Assembly (NCBI RefSeq): GCF_037042905.1
Contig: NC_087252.1
Location: 13,883,201-13,947,200, forward strand
Source: Lytechinus pictus
Taxonomy: Eukaryota > Echinodermata > Echinoidea > Temnopleuroida > Toxopneustidae
Direction of reading: 5' to 3'
Length of the DNA stretch: 64,000 bases
Positions 1 through 9,215 of this stretch are shown here, piece after piece. The notes under the pieces are model-generated. The model did not search any database. It worked only from the letters and a program-made list of their open reading frames with translations, and was not told where the DNA came from. Position 1 is the first letter of the stretch. The number at the start of each line of letters is the position of its first letter. Both the position numbers and the translations under genes were made by a program.

Positions 1-303
1 TTCATTGGGAAAAAGTCTAACAAGTGGAATGCCTCTGGCGGTCTCACCTGCATTACGCGATTCAATATAGCAGCAGTGCTGACTTTGAAAACTACTTTTA
101 AATAATTATTCACAAACTACACCATTCATATATAATGATACAATACTACGTTCATTGACATTTGACCTTGATCATGTGACCTAAAACTCGCACAAGATGT
201 TCAGTGATACTTGCTTATACTCTTATGTCCAAGTTTGATGACTCAGATCCATAAACTTTCAAAGTTATGATGGTAATTCAACAGATACTCCCCACATGGC
301 CAA
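1..303 (-). repeat. 153-bp-repeat element, end fragment
   Basis: This is the reverse complement of the right end of the element at 11809-17630. It shares the terminal motif around tctcacctgcat near position 40 and one partial unit of the 153-bp repeat (gtcatgtgacct..., ttgaattaccatcataactt in reverse). The element continues at 2136-2430 and 3226-3285, interrupted by a fold-back transposon and a LINE. No coding signal is seen. Confidence 0.7.
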
Positions 304-311
304 AGTTCATA

Positions 312-545
312 AGCTCGGTGTAAAAATGGCAGAGGTAAAAATGGCAAAGGTAAAAATGGCAGAGGTAAAAATGGCAAAGGTGAAAATGGCAAAGGTAAAA
401 ATGGCAGAGGTAAAAATGGCAAAGGTAAAAATGGCAGAGGTAAAAATGGCAAAGGTAAAAATGGCAGAGGTAAAAAATGACAAAGGTAAAAATGGCACAG
501 GAAAAAATGGCACAGGTAATAATGGCAAAGGTAAAAATGATAGAG
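312..545 (+). repeat. 15-bp tandem array, left arm of fold-back 1
   Basis: About fifteen copies of a 15-bp unit alternate between gtaaaaatggcagag and gtaaaaatggcaaag, and become degenerate towards the core (gcacagg, aataatgg). Confidence 0.95.
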
Positions 546-821
546 GTATAAATGGTCAGTTTTAAACCCCCATGCCAAAAAACCCAAAAGCCCCTCCATG
601 TACAGTAGATTAAATATGAAAGGTTCTGAGAAGAAATTTGGAATTATAATGTTTGACTAAAGGAAAGGGTAACATTTTCAAATGATGCTGTAGATCTTCT
701 GCAACAAATTGATAACACTTGAGTTGGTATTTCTTATTTTTTCCTGGACTTACATGCACGGTCTTCTCATGTCAAATCGCTCTTCTAATATTCAAATTTG
801 AAGCACACTTTCATTCATTAC

Positions 822-1293
822 AGGGGAAATTCACACTGACATAAAGATTATTGTAGAAATAGCAGAAAATAATTAAAATGATACTGGTGGGGGTTTTAGG
901 GAATCCATCAAAGATTTAAAAAGCTGTTAGAATTTTACATTTTAACGGTGACGTCATTTGCGAGCAGTTTTTCCCGCATATGGTGTAATAAAAATATCAA
1001 TGAAATGTCAATTTCAAAAAAAAAATGAAAATGGCTTTTATTGTAACATACAAATCATTTCACATCCGCACCTGAAATATTTTTTAGCAATCATGAACCA
1101 CTGATCAAAATATTGAAAAGTATACATTTTGGTGCATTAACTACGGGGCAGTTGCTAGTATATGACGTCACAGATCATAAAAACTCAAACTTCTAATAAC
1201 TATCTTAATCTTTGATGGGCTTGCCGCAAACTTTCACCAATATATTTTTCTGCTAATTTTACAGTAAACCATTTGTCAGGGTGAATTTCCCCT
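822..1293. mobile_element. MITE inside fold-back 1
   Basis: Inverted ends are visible: ggggaaattcacactgac at the left and the near reverse complement gtcagggtgaatttcccc at the right. About 470 bp, AT-rich, no ORF. Probably a small non-autonomous element nested in the core, though it could be part of the TU core itself. Confidence 0.5.
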
Positions 1294-1946
1294 TCAAAAC
1301 AGGTCGATAGAATGGTACCTAAGAAACACCTAAAAATTCAAATCCCTAAATTCGCTACACATTTCAAAATTAATGCGGTAACCGTTACCATAGAAACTAG
1401 GTTAGAAACCTGACATCCACTTGGACAAGGTGCAATGAGGTATTGCTCTGAAAAACTGAACACTAGTTGCTATCATTATATCATTTACATTAAACTATAT
1501 ACGTATCATATCAATATCTATTCTGATCCATTATGATGTTGAAATATGGAAAATTGCTTTTATTACAGAACGTTTTGTTATTTTTCTGTTATCCAAGTTA
1601 TGCCAGTGGTTCAAATAAATCCCGAACTTGTCTATTTCAGTGTGTTAATTGTAGCGCACATTGGTCTTTACATTAAAATTTGTTGGTTATGTATGGGATG
1701 AAGTGCTGTTCTACTATACGAACTGGCCAATCAATCACTAATTGAAATTATTTTGGCATGAAATAGTTTGAGTTTGATCATATCAACGATAAAGTATAGA
1801 CCTAAAATGATGACAGAAAATCCATATAATATCTAATCAGTTCATAATACTCCTTTCGTCGAGAGGAGTCCATTCAAGTTCAATAACTATGATTGATATT
1901 AACCGAAAAGGTTCCGTTTTTTTCCTTGTTGATGTAGCATATCATG

Positions 1947-2127
1947 ATCTTTACCTCTGCCATTTTTACCTCTGCCATATTTACCTCTGCCATTTTTACC
2001 TCTGCCATTTTTACCTCTGCCATTTTTACCTCTGCCATTTTTACCTCTGCCATTTTTACCTCTGCCATTATTACCTCTGCCATTTTTACCTCTGCCATTA
2101 TTACCTCTGCCATTTTTACCCGGCACC
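1947..2127 (-). repeat. 15-bp tandem array, right arm of fold-back 1
   Basis: About twelve copies of ttacctctgccattt, the reverse complement of the left-arm unit. The outermost bases (acccggcacc) mirror the left end imperfectly. Confidence 0.95.
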
Positions 2128-2461
2128 AGTTCATAGACTTTTGACGTTGGTCATGTGACCTGAAATTTGCACAGGATGTTCAGTGATACTTGATTACTCT
2201 ATGTCCAAGTTTTATGAACTAGACCAATAAACTTTCAAAGTTATGATGGTAATTCAACGAATACCCCCCCAAAACTTGGCCAAAGTTCATTGACCTTACA
2301 TGACCTTTGACCTTGGTCATGTGACTCAAAACTCAGACAGGATGTTCAGTAATACTTGATTAACATTATGGCCAAGTTTCATGAAGTAGGTCCATATACT
2401 TTCTAAGTTATGCTGTCATTTCAAAAACTTAACCTTCGGTTAGGATTTGGTGTTGACGCCG

Positions 2462-3194
2462 AAAGATAATGATAAATACGACCATTGATACAAAAACAAG
2501 AGAATTTCAGTTCAAAGTCCTAAACAACATTTTGTTTTTTTAACTATAGGTTGCATAAAATGAAAATAAAAGATTCACCAGAATGCTCTAAATGGGTTGT
2601 AAAGACTATGAAACCTTCAAACATGCACTATGGCATTGTAACTATGTAAACATATTTTGGGACGAATTTAAAGCTTATTTACCGATGTTGGATTTTTCAA
2701 CATTGGACGAACAGACCATAATTGTTGGATGTTTACATAAACAACAAGATGCTAAAATAAAGAATCATGTCTGACTTATAGCAAAGAGGTGTATTTACAC
2801 AAGCATAAATGGTAACAATAAGCCAAGCATTGACTAATTTAAAAGAATGTTGTTTTCTTCGTACACAGAAGAAATGTACATCGCAAAAAGGAAGGGAAAG
2901 TTGTTTCTCCATCAAAGAAAGTGGAAATGTATTATGCCACTATTTACTTCCAATTATTGCTAAAAAAGATGTTGATTTTTTTTTGTAGGTCTATACCTCT
3001 TTTTTCTATACTTCTTTTTTCTATACTTACCTTGTATATTACGTAAGCAATAAGTGTATGTAACGAACCTGTACTTACATTGTTATATGCATTACTATGT
3101 GTAAACACAAAAAGTATGAATGTATCCTTATTGATCTATATCATATGTTTTATTGGAAAGTATCAATAAAATACTATTGAAATATAAGAAAAAA
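2462..3194 (+). mobile_element. 5'-truncated LINE, ORF2 C-terminus
   Basis: The fragment contains a broken C-terminal LINE reading with a zinc-knuckle-like segment (CKDYETFKHALWHC, 2598-2640) of the kind that follows reverse transcriptase in L1/Tx1-type ORF2. It ends in an A-rich tail (aatataagaaaaaa). A 31-bp direct repeat with one mismatch flanks it at 2431-2461 and 3195-3225, which reads as the target duplication inside the host repeat. In-frame stops show it is dead. Confidence 0.7.
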
Positions 3195-3225
3195 ACCTTC
3201 GGTTAAGATTTGGTGTTGACGCCGC

Positions 3226-3498
3226 CGCCGCCGTCGAAAAAGCGGCGCCTATAGTCTCACTCTGCTTCGCACGTGAGACAAAAAGGATTTTTTTTTTTAA
3301 TAAAAAAGTTTTGTCACAATCCTGCTTGGAAGCTTCACTACCCTTGGGTTCACGCGTAGATGCGATCGTCAGGCGGTTTGATGTCTATCCTTCCATTTTG
3401 TCAGTGCCAATCATGTTGTCCTTTGCCAGGTATGTTTAATATACCCCCTCCCATCCTCAGTGGTACAGAAAATTGTGTATTGACTTCTCTTCTTATAG
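3226..3498. other. End of repeat element, then unassigned intron
   Basis: Positions 3226-3285 are the GC-rich end of the 153-bp-repeat element (gccgccgccg, ctatagtctcac). From 3286 to the splice acceptor at 3497-3498 nothing is recognised. Copy B has a different sequence upstream of the matching exon, so the duplication boundary lies close to this exon. Confidence 0.5.
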
Positions 3499-3777
3499 AT
3501 CTTGAAGTGCCCAAATATCTTCAGCAAGAGATTAGCCCTGATGAGATCCAGAAGTGTGTCTACAGACTCGCAGAAAGGCATGTTAGGAGGTTGGCTACGG
3601 CTGTTAAGATAAAGGATGCAAATCAAATCTCCACCATTATCGATGAAAATAAGGATGCGCTGTTGGTCGTTAAACAGATGATTAATGATTGGTTGATTGG
3701 ACAACAATGCGGCAACTATGAGAAGAGATGCAAACTAGATGATGCCATCATTGAGATTGGTCGCCATGATTTGACAG
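3499..3777 (+). CDS. Death-fold exon (domain 3 type), copy A
   Basis: A symmetrical phase 1-1 exon of 279 nt (93 codons) with acceptor tcttatag and donor gtatcg. The peptide runs from DLEVPKYLQQ to EIGRHDLT and has a six-helix death-domain pattern: ITPxEIQKC (helix 1), RHVRRLAT (helix 2), a tryptophan in MINDWLIG (helix 4) and the closing LDDAIIEIGRHDLTG typical of helix 5-6. It differs from copy B at about 15 of 92 residues. Upstream open frame back to 3360 is intron read-through and was not included. Confidence 0.8.
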
Positions 3778-3859
3778 GTATCGTATTCACATCAATATTT
3801 ATGTAATAAAACTTTTTTAAACCAGTGGGCTATTTTATTTCGTAGATCTGTTGTTTCTG

Positions 3860-4107
3860 TTGATGGTAACTCCAGTGTGAACTCGGCAGGACAGCGTTTT
3901 GCTGGTAAACGCCAAGCCGGTATATAAACCAATTATCTAGGAAAACTTTTACGTCTTGGTTAATCAGACATAATGGCTGACATTACAGACGACAGATATT
4001 ACTCTTGGGTCTTTCTGTCAAAGTGGAGACAATGGCAGAGTGGGGATTCGAACTCACAACCTTGCGATTATGAGTCTAATGCTCTAACCACTGGACCACC
4101 CTGTTTG
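3860..4107 (-). mobile_element. tRNA-derived SINE
   Basis: On the minus strand from about 4107 there is a tRNA-like head: box A-like gtggttagagc and box B-like gagttcgaatcc. The anticodon-arm segment resembles tRNA-Met (ctcataa) and the anticodon stem is decayed. A unique tail runs to about 3860. It is absent from the matching intron of copy B, so it inserted after the duplication or was lost there. Confidence 0.65.
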
Positions 4108-4356
4108 TGGGATACACATAGCTTTACACACGACTGTGGATCATATCTTTTATAATACAATATACATGGCAGTTTTCTTTTTAATTTCATTGAAATCTTT
4201 GCCGCATGGAAATCGATTTGGTTGGTCTGTTTTGATCCACTGAATTATTGTATGATTTTGTCGCCGTTATTGCAATGTAAAAACCTTTCGAAAGCGATAT
4301 GCAAGAATTGCTGGGATATAATTTTCTGAGATATACTTTTTTTTCGTCTCTACCAG

Positions 4357-4434
4357 ATTCATTTGGGACAACGAGCTGCAGAGCCCAATCAGGAGATGAT
4401 CATAAGAGAGAACATTCTCATGCAAATTATTTTG
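4357..4434 (+). CDS. Short linker exon, copy A
   Basis: A 78-nt phase 1-1 exon with acceptor ctaccag and donor gtaagt. The peptide is hydrophilic and rich in Asp/His/Lys/Ser (SFGTTSCRAQSGDDHKREHS). It is too short for a fold, so it is probably a flexible linker between death-fold domains. The same exon with three or four substitutions is at 55628-55705. Confidence 0.8.
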
Positions 4435-4584
4435 GTAAGTGTAATTCCATGACAGTATTGATTTGCATAGGGTGACTGATTTTCCCCCTAATTAAAGAAT
4501 CATTTGCAAAATAAAAGATCTATGCTTTCCAGAATTGCTATTCCTCTATTCCATTCCATCATTTTCTTCTTATGTAATCCACAG

Positions 4585-4812
4585 ATTGCAACAGTATCTT
4601 TGATGACGATATTGAATCTTTACTGAGGTATCTTCCAACAGGTGCGATACCAATGTTTCTCGAGAAGCTGGGGATTTTACAAGGAGACGACGATGTCGGA
4701 GAAAAACTGCGATGCTGGAGAGATCAAAGGATGGGGAAACCCAAACGATGTTCCCTACAAGAAATAACTGCAATCCTTATAGATACCCTGCTGGAGACAA
4801 ATACCAATTACG
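4585..4812 (+). CDS. Death-fold exon (domain 4 type), copy A
   Basis: A 228-nt phase 1-1 exon, 76 codons, with acceptor atccacag and donor gtatta. The pattern is FDDDIESLLRYL, then MFLEKLGIL, then a tryptophan in EKLRCWRDQR and a final amphipathic helix ITAILIDTLLET. This fits a divergent death-domain/DED fold. Compared with copy B it lacks two codons after LGI, an in-frame 6-nt difference. Confidence 0.75.
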
Positions 4813-5374
4813 GTATTATATCAGAACTGATGTAAAACCTGACGGAATCGAGTCTTAACTGAGAGTTCAAATTATTTTCAAGAAATAATTTAGGAAATTA
4901 ATCATGCGTAGTAGATATTGCTTCATGCCATGTTTGGGGTAATATTCTATAGTCACCTATTAGAATCCGATCTCGGAAATGCAAAGGAGAATAGTTTTCC
5001 CATTTCCAAAGAGAATTACACTGGGTTTCGTCAAAATTTGATATTCTTTGTGGCTTTAATTCTTATAAAATCTTGACGTAAAGCGTGATATATTAATTAA
5101 TATCCTACATTTTAATTCATTTTTTATCCAAAATGTACTTCTTTCGCTTTTAGCCGAATATTTAATTGTCAATGCTATTTTATCGCAATTCTCTTGCTAA
5201 CATACACAACATGAAATGCGTAAGAGTACTGTTATCAGATCATTTATTATTATCATTACTATTATTATTCCGGATGATAAAAAGATAATTTATTATCTGA
5301 TTACATGTATATATTTTACCATATGTTTCAAGAGTTGTGTATAAAATATTTTGATTTTTCAAATTGTTTCAAAG

Positions 5375-5575
5375 TATTGTCCTTGAACGATGATGATCTG
5401 GAAAACATAGTTGCAAGCATGACCTCTCCAAAGCAGATGGAAGTACTCGCCTCAAAGCTGAAGATAAAATCAGAGGGGCCACCACTACAAACCCTCAAAA
5501 ACTGGATGGATGGGTCTAAGAAGTACAATCGTCGTGACATTTTGTGGAAAGTGCTCACTTCGAGTGAATTATCAG
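5375..5575 (+). CDS. Death-fold exon (domain 5 type), copy A
   Basis: A 201-nt phase 1-1 exon, 67 codons. The acceptor is the less typical caaattgtttcaaag and the donor is gtttgt; both are conserved in copy B. The peptide LSLNDDDLENIVASM...EVLASKLKI...LKNWMDGS...RRDILWKVLTSSELS follows the death-domain spacing (LASKL of helix 2, W of helix 4, R-D-ILW-L of helix 5). It differs from copy B at five residues. Confidence 0.75.
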
Positions 5576-5826
5576 GTTTGTTAACCAAAATATAGATACA
5601 ATGTTGCAAGGAAAGCCATTATTGATCACGAAATTATTACTTGGCATTAAGTATTTGCTATTAGAAATGAATTACTACGACAATCATTAGAGATGCAGAC
5701 TCAAGCGATCTCCTCGTAGGAATGCTTTACACTTTTTTTTATTTCCTCGCTCCCTTACTTTTTAAAGCTTGGATGAAGTATGAATTATATTGGCTATTAG
5801 ATTACAAGCACCAAGGCTGCATACTG

Positions 5827-5843
5827 GGCGGGGGGGGGGGGGG
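5827..5843 (+). repeat. Poly-G tract in intron
   Basis: A run of more than twelve G residues. Copy B keeps a G run at the same intronic place (58052 onwards), so it predates the duplication. Confidence 0.9.
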
Positions 5844-5874
5844 CAAGAAATTGATATCTTTTAAATTTTTCCAG

Positions 5875-6047
5875 TTGGGTGTTTCATAAAGCTGTTCGTT
5901 AATTAAGCTACGAACGACTTTTCGCACGACTGGAACATGTTCTTAGGTCATAACTCAATTACATAGGGATATCACATAGCACAATAAAGGATCACCAGTC
6001 GTGCGTAAAGTCATTCGTTTCTTACGAACAGCTTTATGAAACACCCA
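5875..6047. mobile_element. MITE, 173 bp, 4-bp target duplication
   Basis: Terminal inverted repeats are gggtgtttcataaagctgtt at the left and its complement aacagctttatgaaacaccc at the right. The 4-bp duplication ccag flanks it at 5871-5874 and 6048-6051. Copy B has the empty site (cttccaggtctc) at the matching place, which proves an insertion after the A/B duplication. A decayed relative is at 26434-26590. Confidence 0.9.
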
Positions 6048-6420
6048 CCAGGTCTCCAATTTTTACCTGCATATACAATGAACAATGAACATGGATATTA
6101 GGTGTAAGGGAAAATTAAGAAAAAAGTGTTTGAGATGGTTTAACCAGAGCAATCATTGCAATCTTGAGTATTAACTTGGTATTTTTTAATGGAGTTACAT
6201 GTTTAACCATTTTCAATTCAAATTGTTTTGTAACTGCTTAATACTATATATTAGTTGACTAATATTTTACAAAGTTGTATTACAGTGCCTTTAGGATGTA
6301 TAGAATTCAAAAGGGATTGATTAAATAAAATTAAAACCTCACTTAATTTTAAAAACCTTATTATTTTTCACGTATTTCAAAGACGTTTTTCATGAATTGC
6401 CTTTCGTTTTCTTTTTCTAG

Positions 6421-6690
6421 GATGCATCGTTCAACAACTTCCTTCAGAATACGTTTACCAACCTGAGATGTTACAATTAGCTTGGAGCATGTTTTTAACT
6501 GACGTTCTGCCACTAGCGAACTTACTCAACATGAATATCAACAGACGGGATTCCCAGTTGAAAGGAACTGCTAAATTGTTTCTGCAACTGTTAAAGAAAT
6601 CGCATAATTTTGACTCAGTTCGTCGTCGTGACTTCTCTATTGCCATTAGAAACCTAGGCTGTCTGGATATTGCACGATCTGCATATTTTG
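6421..6690 (+). CDS. Death-fold exon (domain 6 type), copy A
   Basis: A 270-nt phase 1-1 exon, 90 codons, with a strong acceptor (ctttttctag) and donor gtaagg. The peptide starts CIVQQLPSEYVYQPEML and has LAWSMFL...LANLLNMNI, a central LFLQLLKK helix, and ends RRRDFSIAIRNLGCLDIARSAYF, a death-domain-like helix 5-6 closure (R-F-AI--LG--D-A). Confidence 0.75.
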
Positions 6691-6861
6691 GTAAGGAATA
6701 TTGAAAGTGTATAAACCTCTATTTTCGATATTTAAAGAAGAAAAAAAAATCAGAAAATAAGTAATACTGTTCTCCAAAGTAACGGTGTACAGACGCATAT
6801 TAATGGAAAATGTGACATTTACGGGGTCGCGTTTGGTATACACATAATGAATGTTTATGAG

Positions 6862-6988
6862 TGCAATGGACAGAATATTTCATGAGGTGAAAGATGAAAT
6901 GATCCATTCAACGAGGCAGGCGTAACCGAGTTGAATGCATCATTCATTTCATCTTTCACCGAATGAAGTCTTCTGTCTATTGCCCGAA
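6862..6988. repeat. Hairpin-forming MITE-like inverted repeat
   Basis: Arms ggtgaaagatgaaatgat (6886 onwards) and atcattcatttcatctttcacc (ending 6960) are complementary. The symmetry extends outwards to gcaatggacaga and its partner tctgtctattgc. It sits in the intron between the sixth- and seventh-type exons of copy A and is absent from copy B. Confidence 0.6.
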
Positions 6989-7430
6989 TGAAAAGAACAT
7001 TAATTACTTGGTTTACATGACACCTAAAATAGATTCCTTTTCATGTGAAATTTATTAATTTCGATGCAAAATGTGCAAAATATGCTTATGCAGTACGAGC
7101 TCGGTCTGTTGATTATCGCGTACATACAACATGCGTCGGTGCGCGCGTGCAATGGACAAAATCGTATGGATCCAAAATTGCACGATGAATGAATCCAAAA
7201 CTGCACGGTTGATGACGTCGTTGTAAAATGGGCTGAATAATCGATATCGAACAACCAATCAAATGACAAGGATCTATCTAGGATAACAGAGATTATATAA
7301 CTCAAACGAAGATTCTTGCCATCTGATTGGTTGAAAGGTGTTCAATATTTGGTCCATTCTTTACTGCATGCATTTTTTAATTTTCCATTGCACGGTGACC
7401 GTGCATTTTTTACACTATCCACTGGTCGTG

Positions 7431-7672
7431 CACAGCAAAAACTGTGGTGTTAACCGATGTGCATAGAGGACCACAACAGTTATTTTACACCGGTGTTAAA
7501 TTGGTGGTATTAGTTTTACACCTATAGGTGTTATTACAACACCTATGGTTGTTACATTTACACTCTTTGGTGTTATGTTCAATATCTAGGGTGTTATTTT
7601 ACACATCTCAGGGTGTGGTCCTCTATTAACACCAATTGGTGTCAGTTTTAACACCACAGTTTTTACAGTGTG
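7431..7672. mobile_element. MITE with aaaactgtggtgtta ends
   Basis: About 242 bp with inverted ends aaaaactgtggtgttaa and ttaacaccacagttttt, and many internal tggtgtta/taacacc motifs that make a long imperfect hairpin. It is intronic in copy A and not found in the matching copy B intron. Confidence 0.8.
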
Positions 7673-7926
7673 TGATCCCAAATATACTCGAGGAGAAATT
7701 TAAAAGTACTCGGGAACGAAAGGCGACCTTAAGCGATTGCACAATTATTGGCAAAGCTTCTGCATAATCTGCGCCCTTCTGTTGCATAAAGTTCGAATGT
7801 TTGATCTTTTTTCAACATTCGTGTCCTTGAAAATCTTCGCAAAATGTTCGCAAACATAATGAAAACTGCGCGTCCTGCTTAAAGTAATTTTTTTTTTAAT
7901 AGTTTGATGCATATGATTATACACAG

Positions 7927-8187
7927 GTTATGACACAAGCCTTAGTGAACTGTGCAACATAGTATCAGGGCTGTTGGAAGACGAAATTGTGAAGTTGATG
8001 GACAATCTGGAATTAGATAGAGATGCTCTCTCAGTCTGTAAAGGATCAACAGGAGAATACGACATCGTCAGACTCATGGAGATCTGGAAAAGACAACATA
8101 GTTCAGAACCATTCCACTACAGATTAAAAATAGCATTTGGTCTGCGTGCTGCTGGAAAAACCGAGATTGCCAGAAAGATTATTGCAG
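7927..8187 (+). CDS. Death-fold exon (domain 7 type), copy A
   Basis: A 261-nt phase 1-1 exon, 87 codons, with acceptor ttatacacag and donor gtacgc. SLSELCNIVSGLLEDEIVKLMDNLEL covers helices 1-3, LMEIWKRQ holds the helix-4 tryptophan, and YRLKIAFGLRAAGKTEIARKIIAG covers helices 5-6 (L--AG-TE-A--I, a good death-domain signature). The exon starts well upstream of any internal methionine or TTG. Confidence 0.8.
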
Positions 8188-8712
8188 GTACGCATTACTA
8201 CTATACACTATGATAAAAAAAAAATCTTTTTATTGATTTGCTACATTGAAGAACTGCTTCTACTATTTCTGTTATGTTATATGTTTTAAAAGCGATCGAT
8301 TGGGCAAAGGTAATTTGGTTCTTAGTTCCAGTTTAAGAACCGTGTTGAATCCAAGGGTCTTGCTATATATTGATAAAAAAATTATCAGTGTCTTAGAAAA
8401 TAAAGAAAATCACCACAATGTGACCAATATCACCCTCAGTACCCAGCATACACACTCTTTGCGGCCACCATTTAAGTAGGCATATTCCTTTTCTACCTCA
8501 TAATGCCATTATATTTTTCATATCTTAATGTTATACTAAACATGCAAAAAGATAACGTCCATATTATAGAACCTATATCACTAAGTGTGGATTACTCAGA
8601 TTCATTTCATTCCAACCATAAAAAAGGTTAAGCAGAGTGTCACATTGATTGCATGTGTCTTGATATATATATTCCTTTTCCCGTGTCTTTCGTTTTGTGT
8701 GGACGGGGATAG
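8188..8712 (+). other. Intron, last of copy A
   Basis: AT-rich intron with no other feature recognised. Copy B has ttttgtag before the terminal exon, but copy A reads ttttgtgtggacgggg, so the original acceptor AG is gone. The next AG (8711-8712, in gatag) keeps phase 1. Confidence 0.6.
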
Positions 8713-9215
8713 GTTGCTATGACATGGTGGCAGTTAATCCCGATGTGGTGAAAAGCATATGCAACGGAATGGGCCATGATCAACTGGAAAGACTTGCGGA
8801 ACACCTTGGATTAAACGCCAAAGGAGATAACCCTGTCGAAACTTCAGCTCTTGTTATCCAGTGGGCAACAGAATGGTTCAGCAAGTCTGACAATTCATCA
8901 TTTTTCGAATCCCTCAAGGACAAGTGTTTAAACGAGGTGAAATCTCGTAAAAGATACATTGACAATCTCCACAAGGCAGGATTTGTCAGATTTGCTGAAG
9001 AACTAATGCTCCTTGAGGTCTCTAGATTGCGTCCCATCAAGCAAGTTGTAGACGAACCTTGTGAAAGTGAAAATCAAGAAGCATCTGAACAAAATGAATC
9101 TAAGAACAATCCACCAATCGAGGAATGTAACGAGGCAACTGTTTTTCCCCCAAGTACGAATGGTCAAGACCCACCAAGCAACAATGAGAATGAAGATACG
9201 CAACTAAACACTTAA
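8713..9215 (+). CDS. Terminal death-fold exon and acidic tail, copy A
   Basis: The start is set at the in-frame replacement acceptor. The peptide has VVKSICNGMGHDQLERLAEHLGLNA (helices 1-3), IQWATEWFSK (helix 4) and IDNLHKAGFVRFAEELMLLE (helices 5-6), a clear death-domain outline. A Glu/Asn/Ser/Pro-rich tail of about 70 residues follows. It lacks about ten residues present in copy B (GPMTLSDDF region). The last residues LNT and the TAA stop come from LINE sequence inserted at 9205; the uninterrupted frame downstream at 17759 would read Arg then TAG. Confidence 0.75.
9156..9204 (+). repeat. Long target duplication, left copy
   Basis: A 49-bp stretch of the terminal exon that recurs at 17711-17759 with about three mismatches, on the other side of the LINE insertion. 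Unusually long for a LINE target duplication. Confidence 0.8.

Larger units (their letters stand above)
312..2127. mobile_element. TU-like fold-back transposon 1
   Basis: The element is 1,816 bp. Its arms are arrays of a 15-bp unit (gtaaaaatggcagag) on the left at 312-545 and the reverse complement at 1947-2127. It is flanked by an exact 8-bp target duplication, agttcata, at 304-311 and 2128-2135. This matches the TU family described from sea urchins: long inverted terminal repeats with an outer domain of 15-bp tandem repeats. The core (546-1946) has no convincing ORF, so the element is non-autonomous. The repeat-encoded peptides read from the arms are artefacts of the 15-bp periodicity. Confidence 0.8.
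3499..9215 (+). other. Receptor copy A, partial gene model
   Basis: Seven exons: 3499-3777, 4357-4434, 4585-4812, 5375-5575, 6421-6690, 7927-8187 and 8713-9215. All internal boundaries are AG|..|GT and phase 1. Together they encode six death-fold-like domains plus a 26-residue linker and an acidic tail, about 605 residues, with no internal stop. The exon order and introns match copy B exactly from its third cytoplasmic death-fold exon onwards. The Ig, TM and first two death-fold exons are not in this window upstream of 3499. Copy A may be a truncated duplicate, or a full gene extending beyond the left edge. Confidence 0.75.

Noticed and set aside
243..599. Overlapping ORFs of repetitive peptides (LPLPF, MAEVK, TSAIF) on both strands
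   Set aside because: They arise because a 15-bp tandem unit is open in several frames. They sit in transposon arms with no start context or splice sites.
3360..3498. Open frame upstream of the first copy A exon
   Set aside because: Read-through of intron: the acceptor at 3498 and the counterpart exon in copy B fix the start, and copy B has unrelated sequence there.
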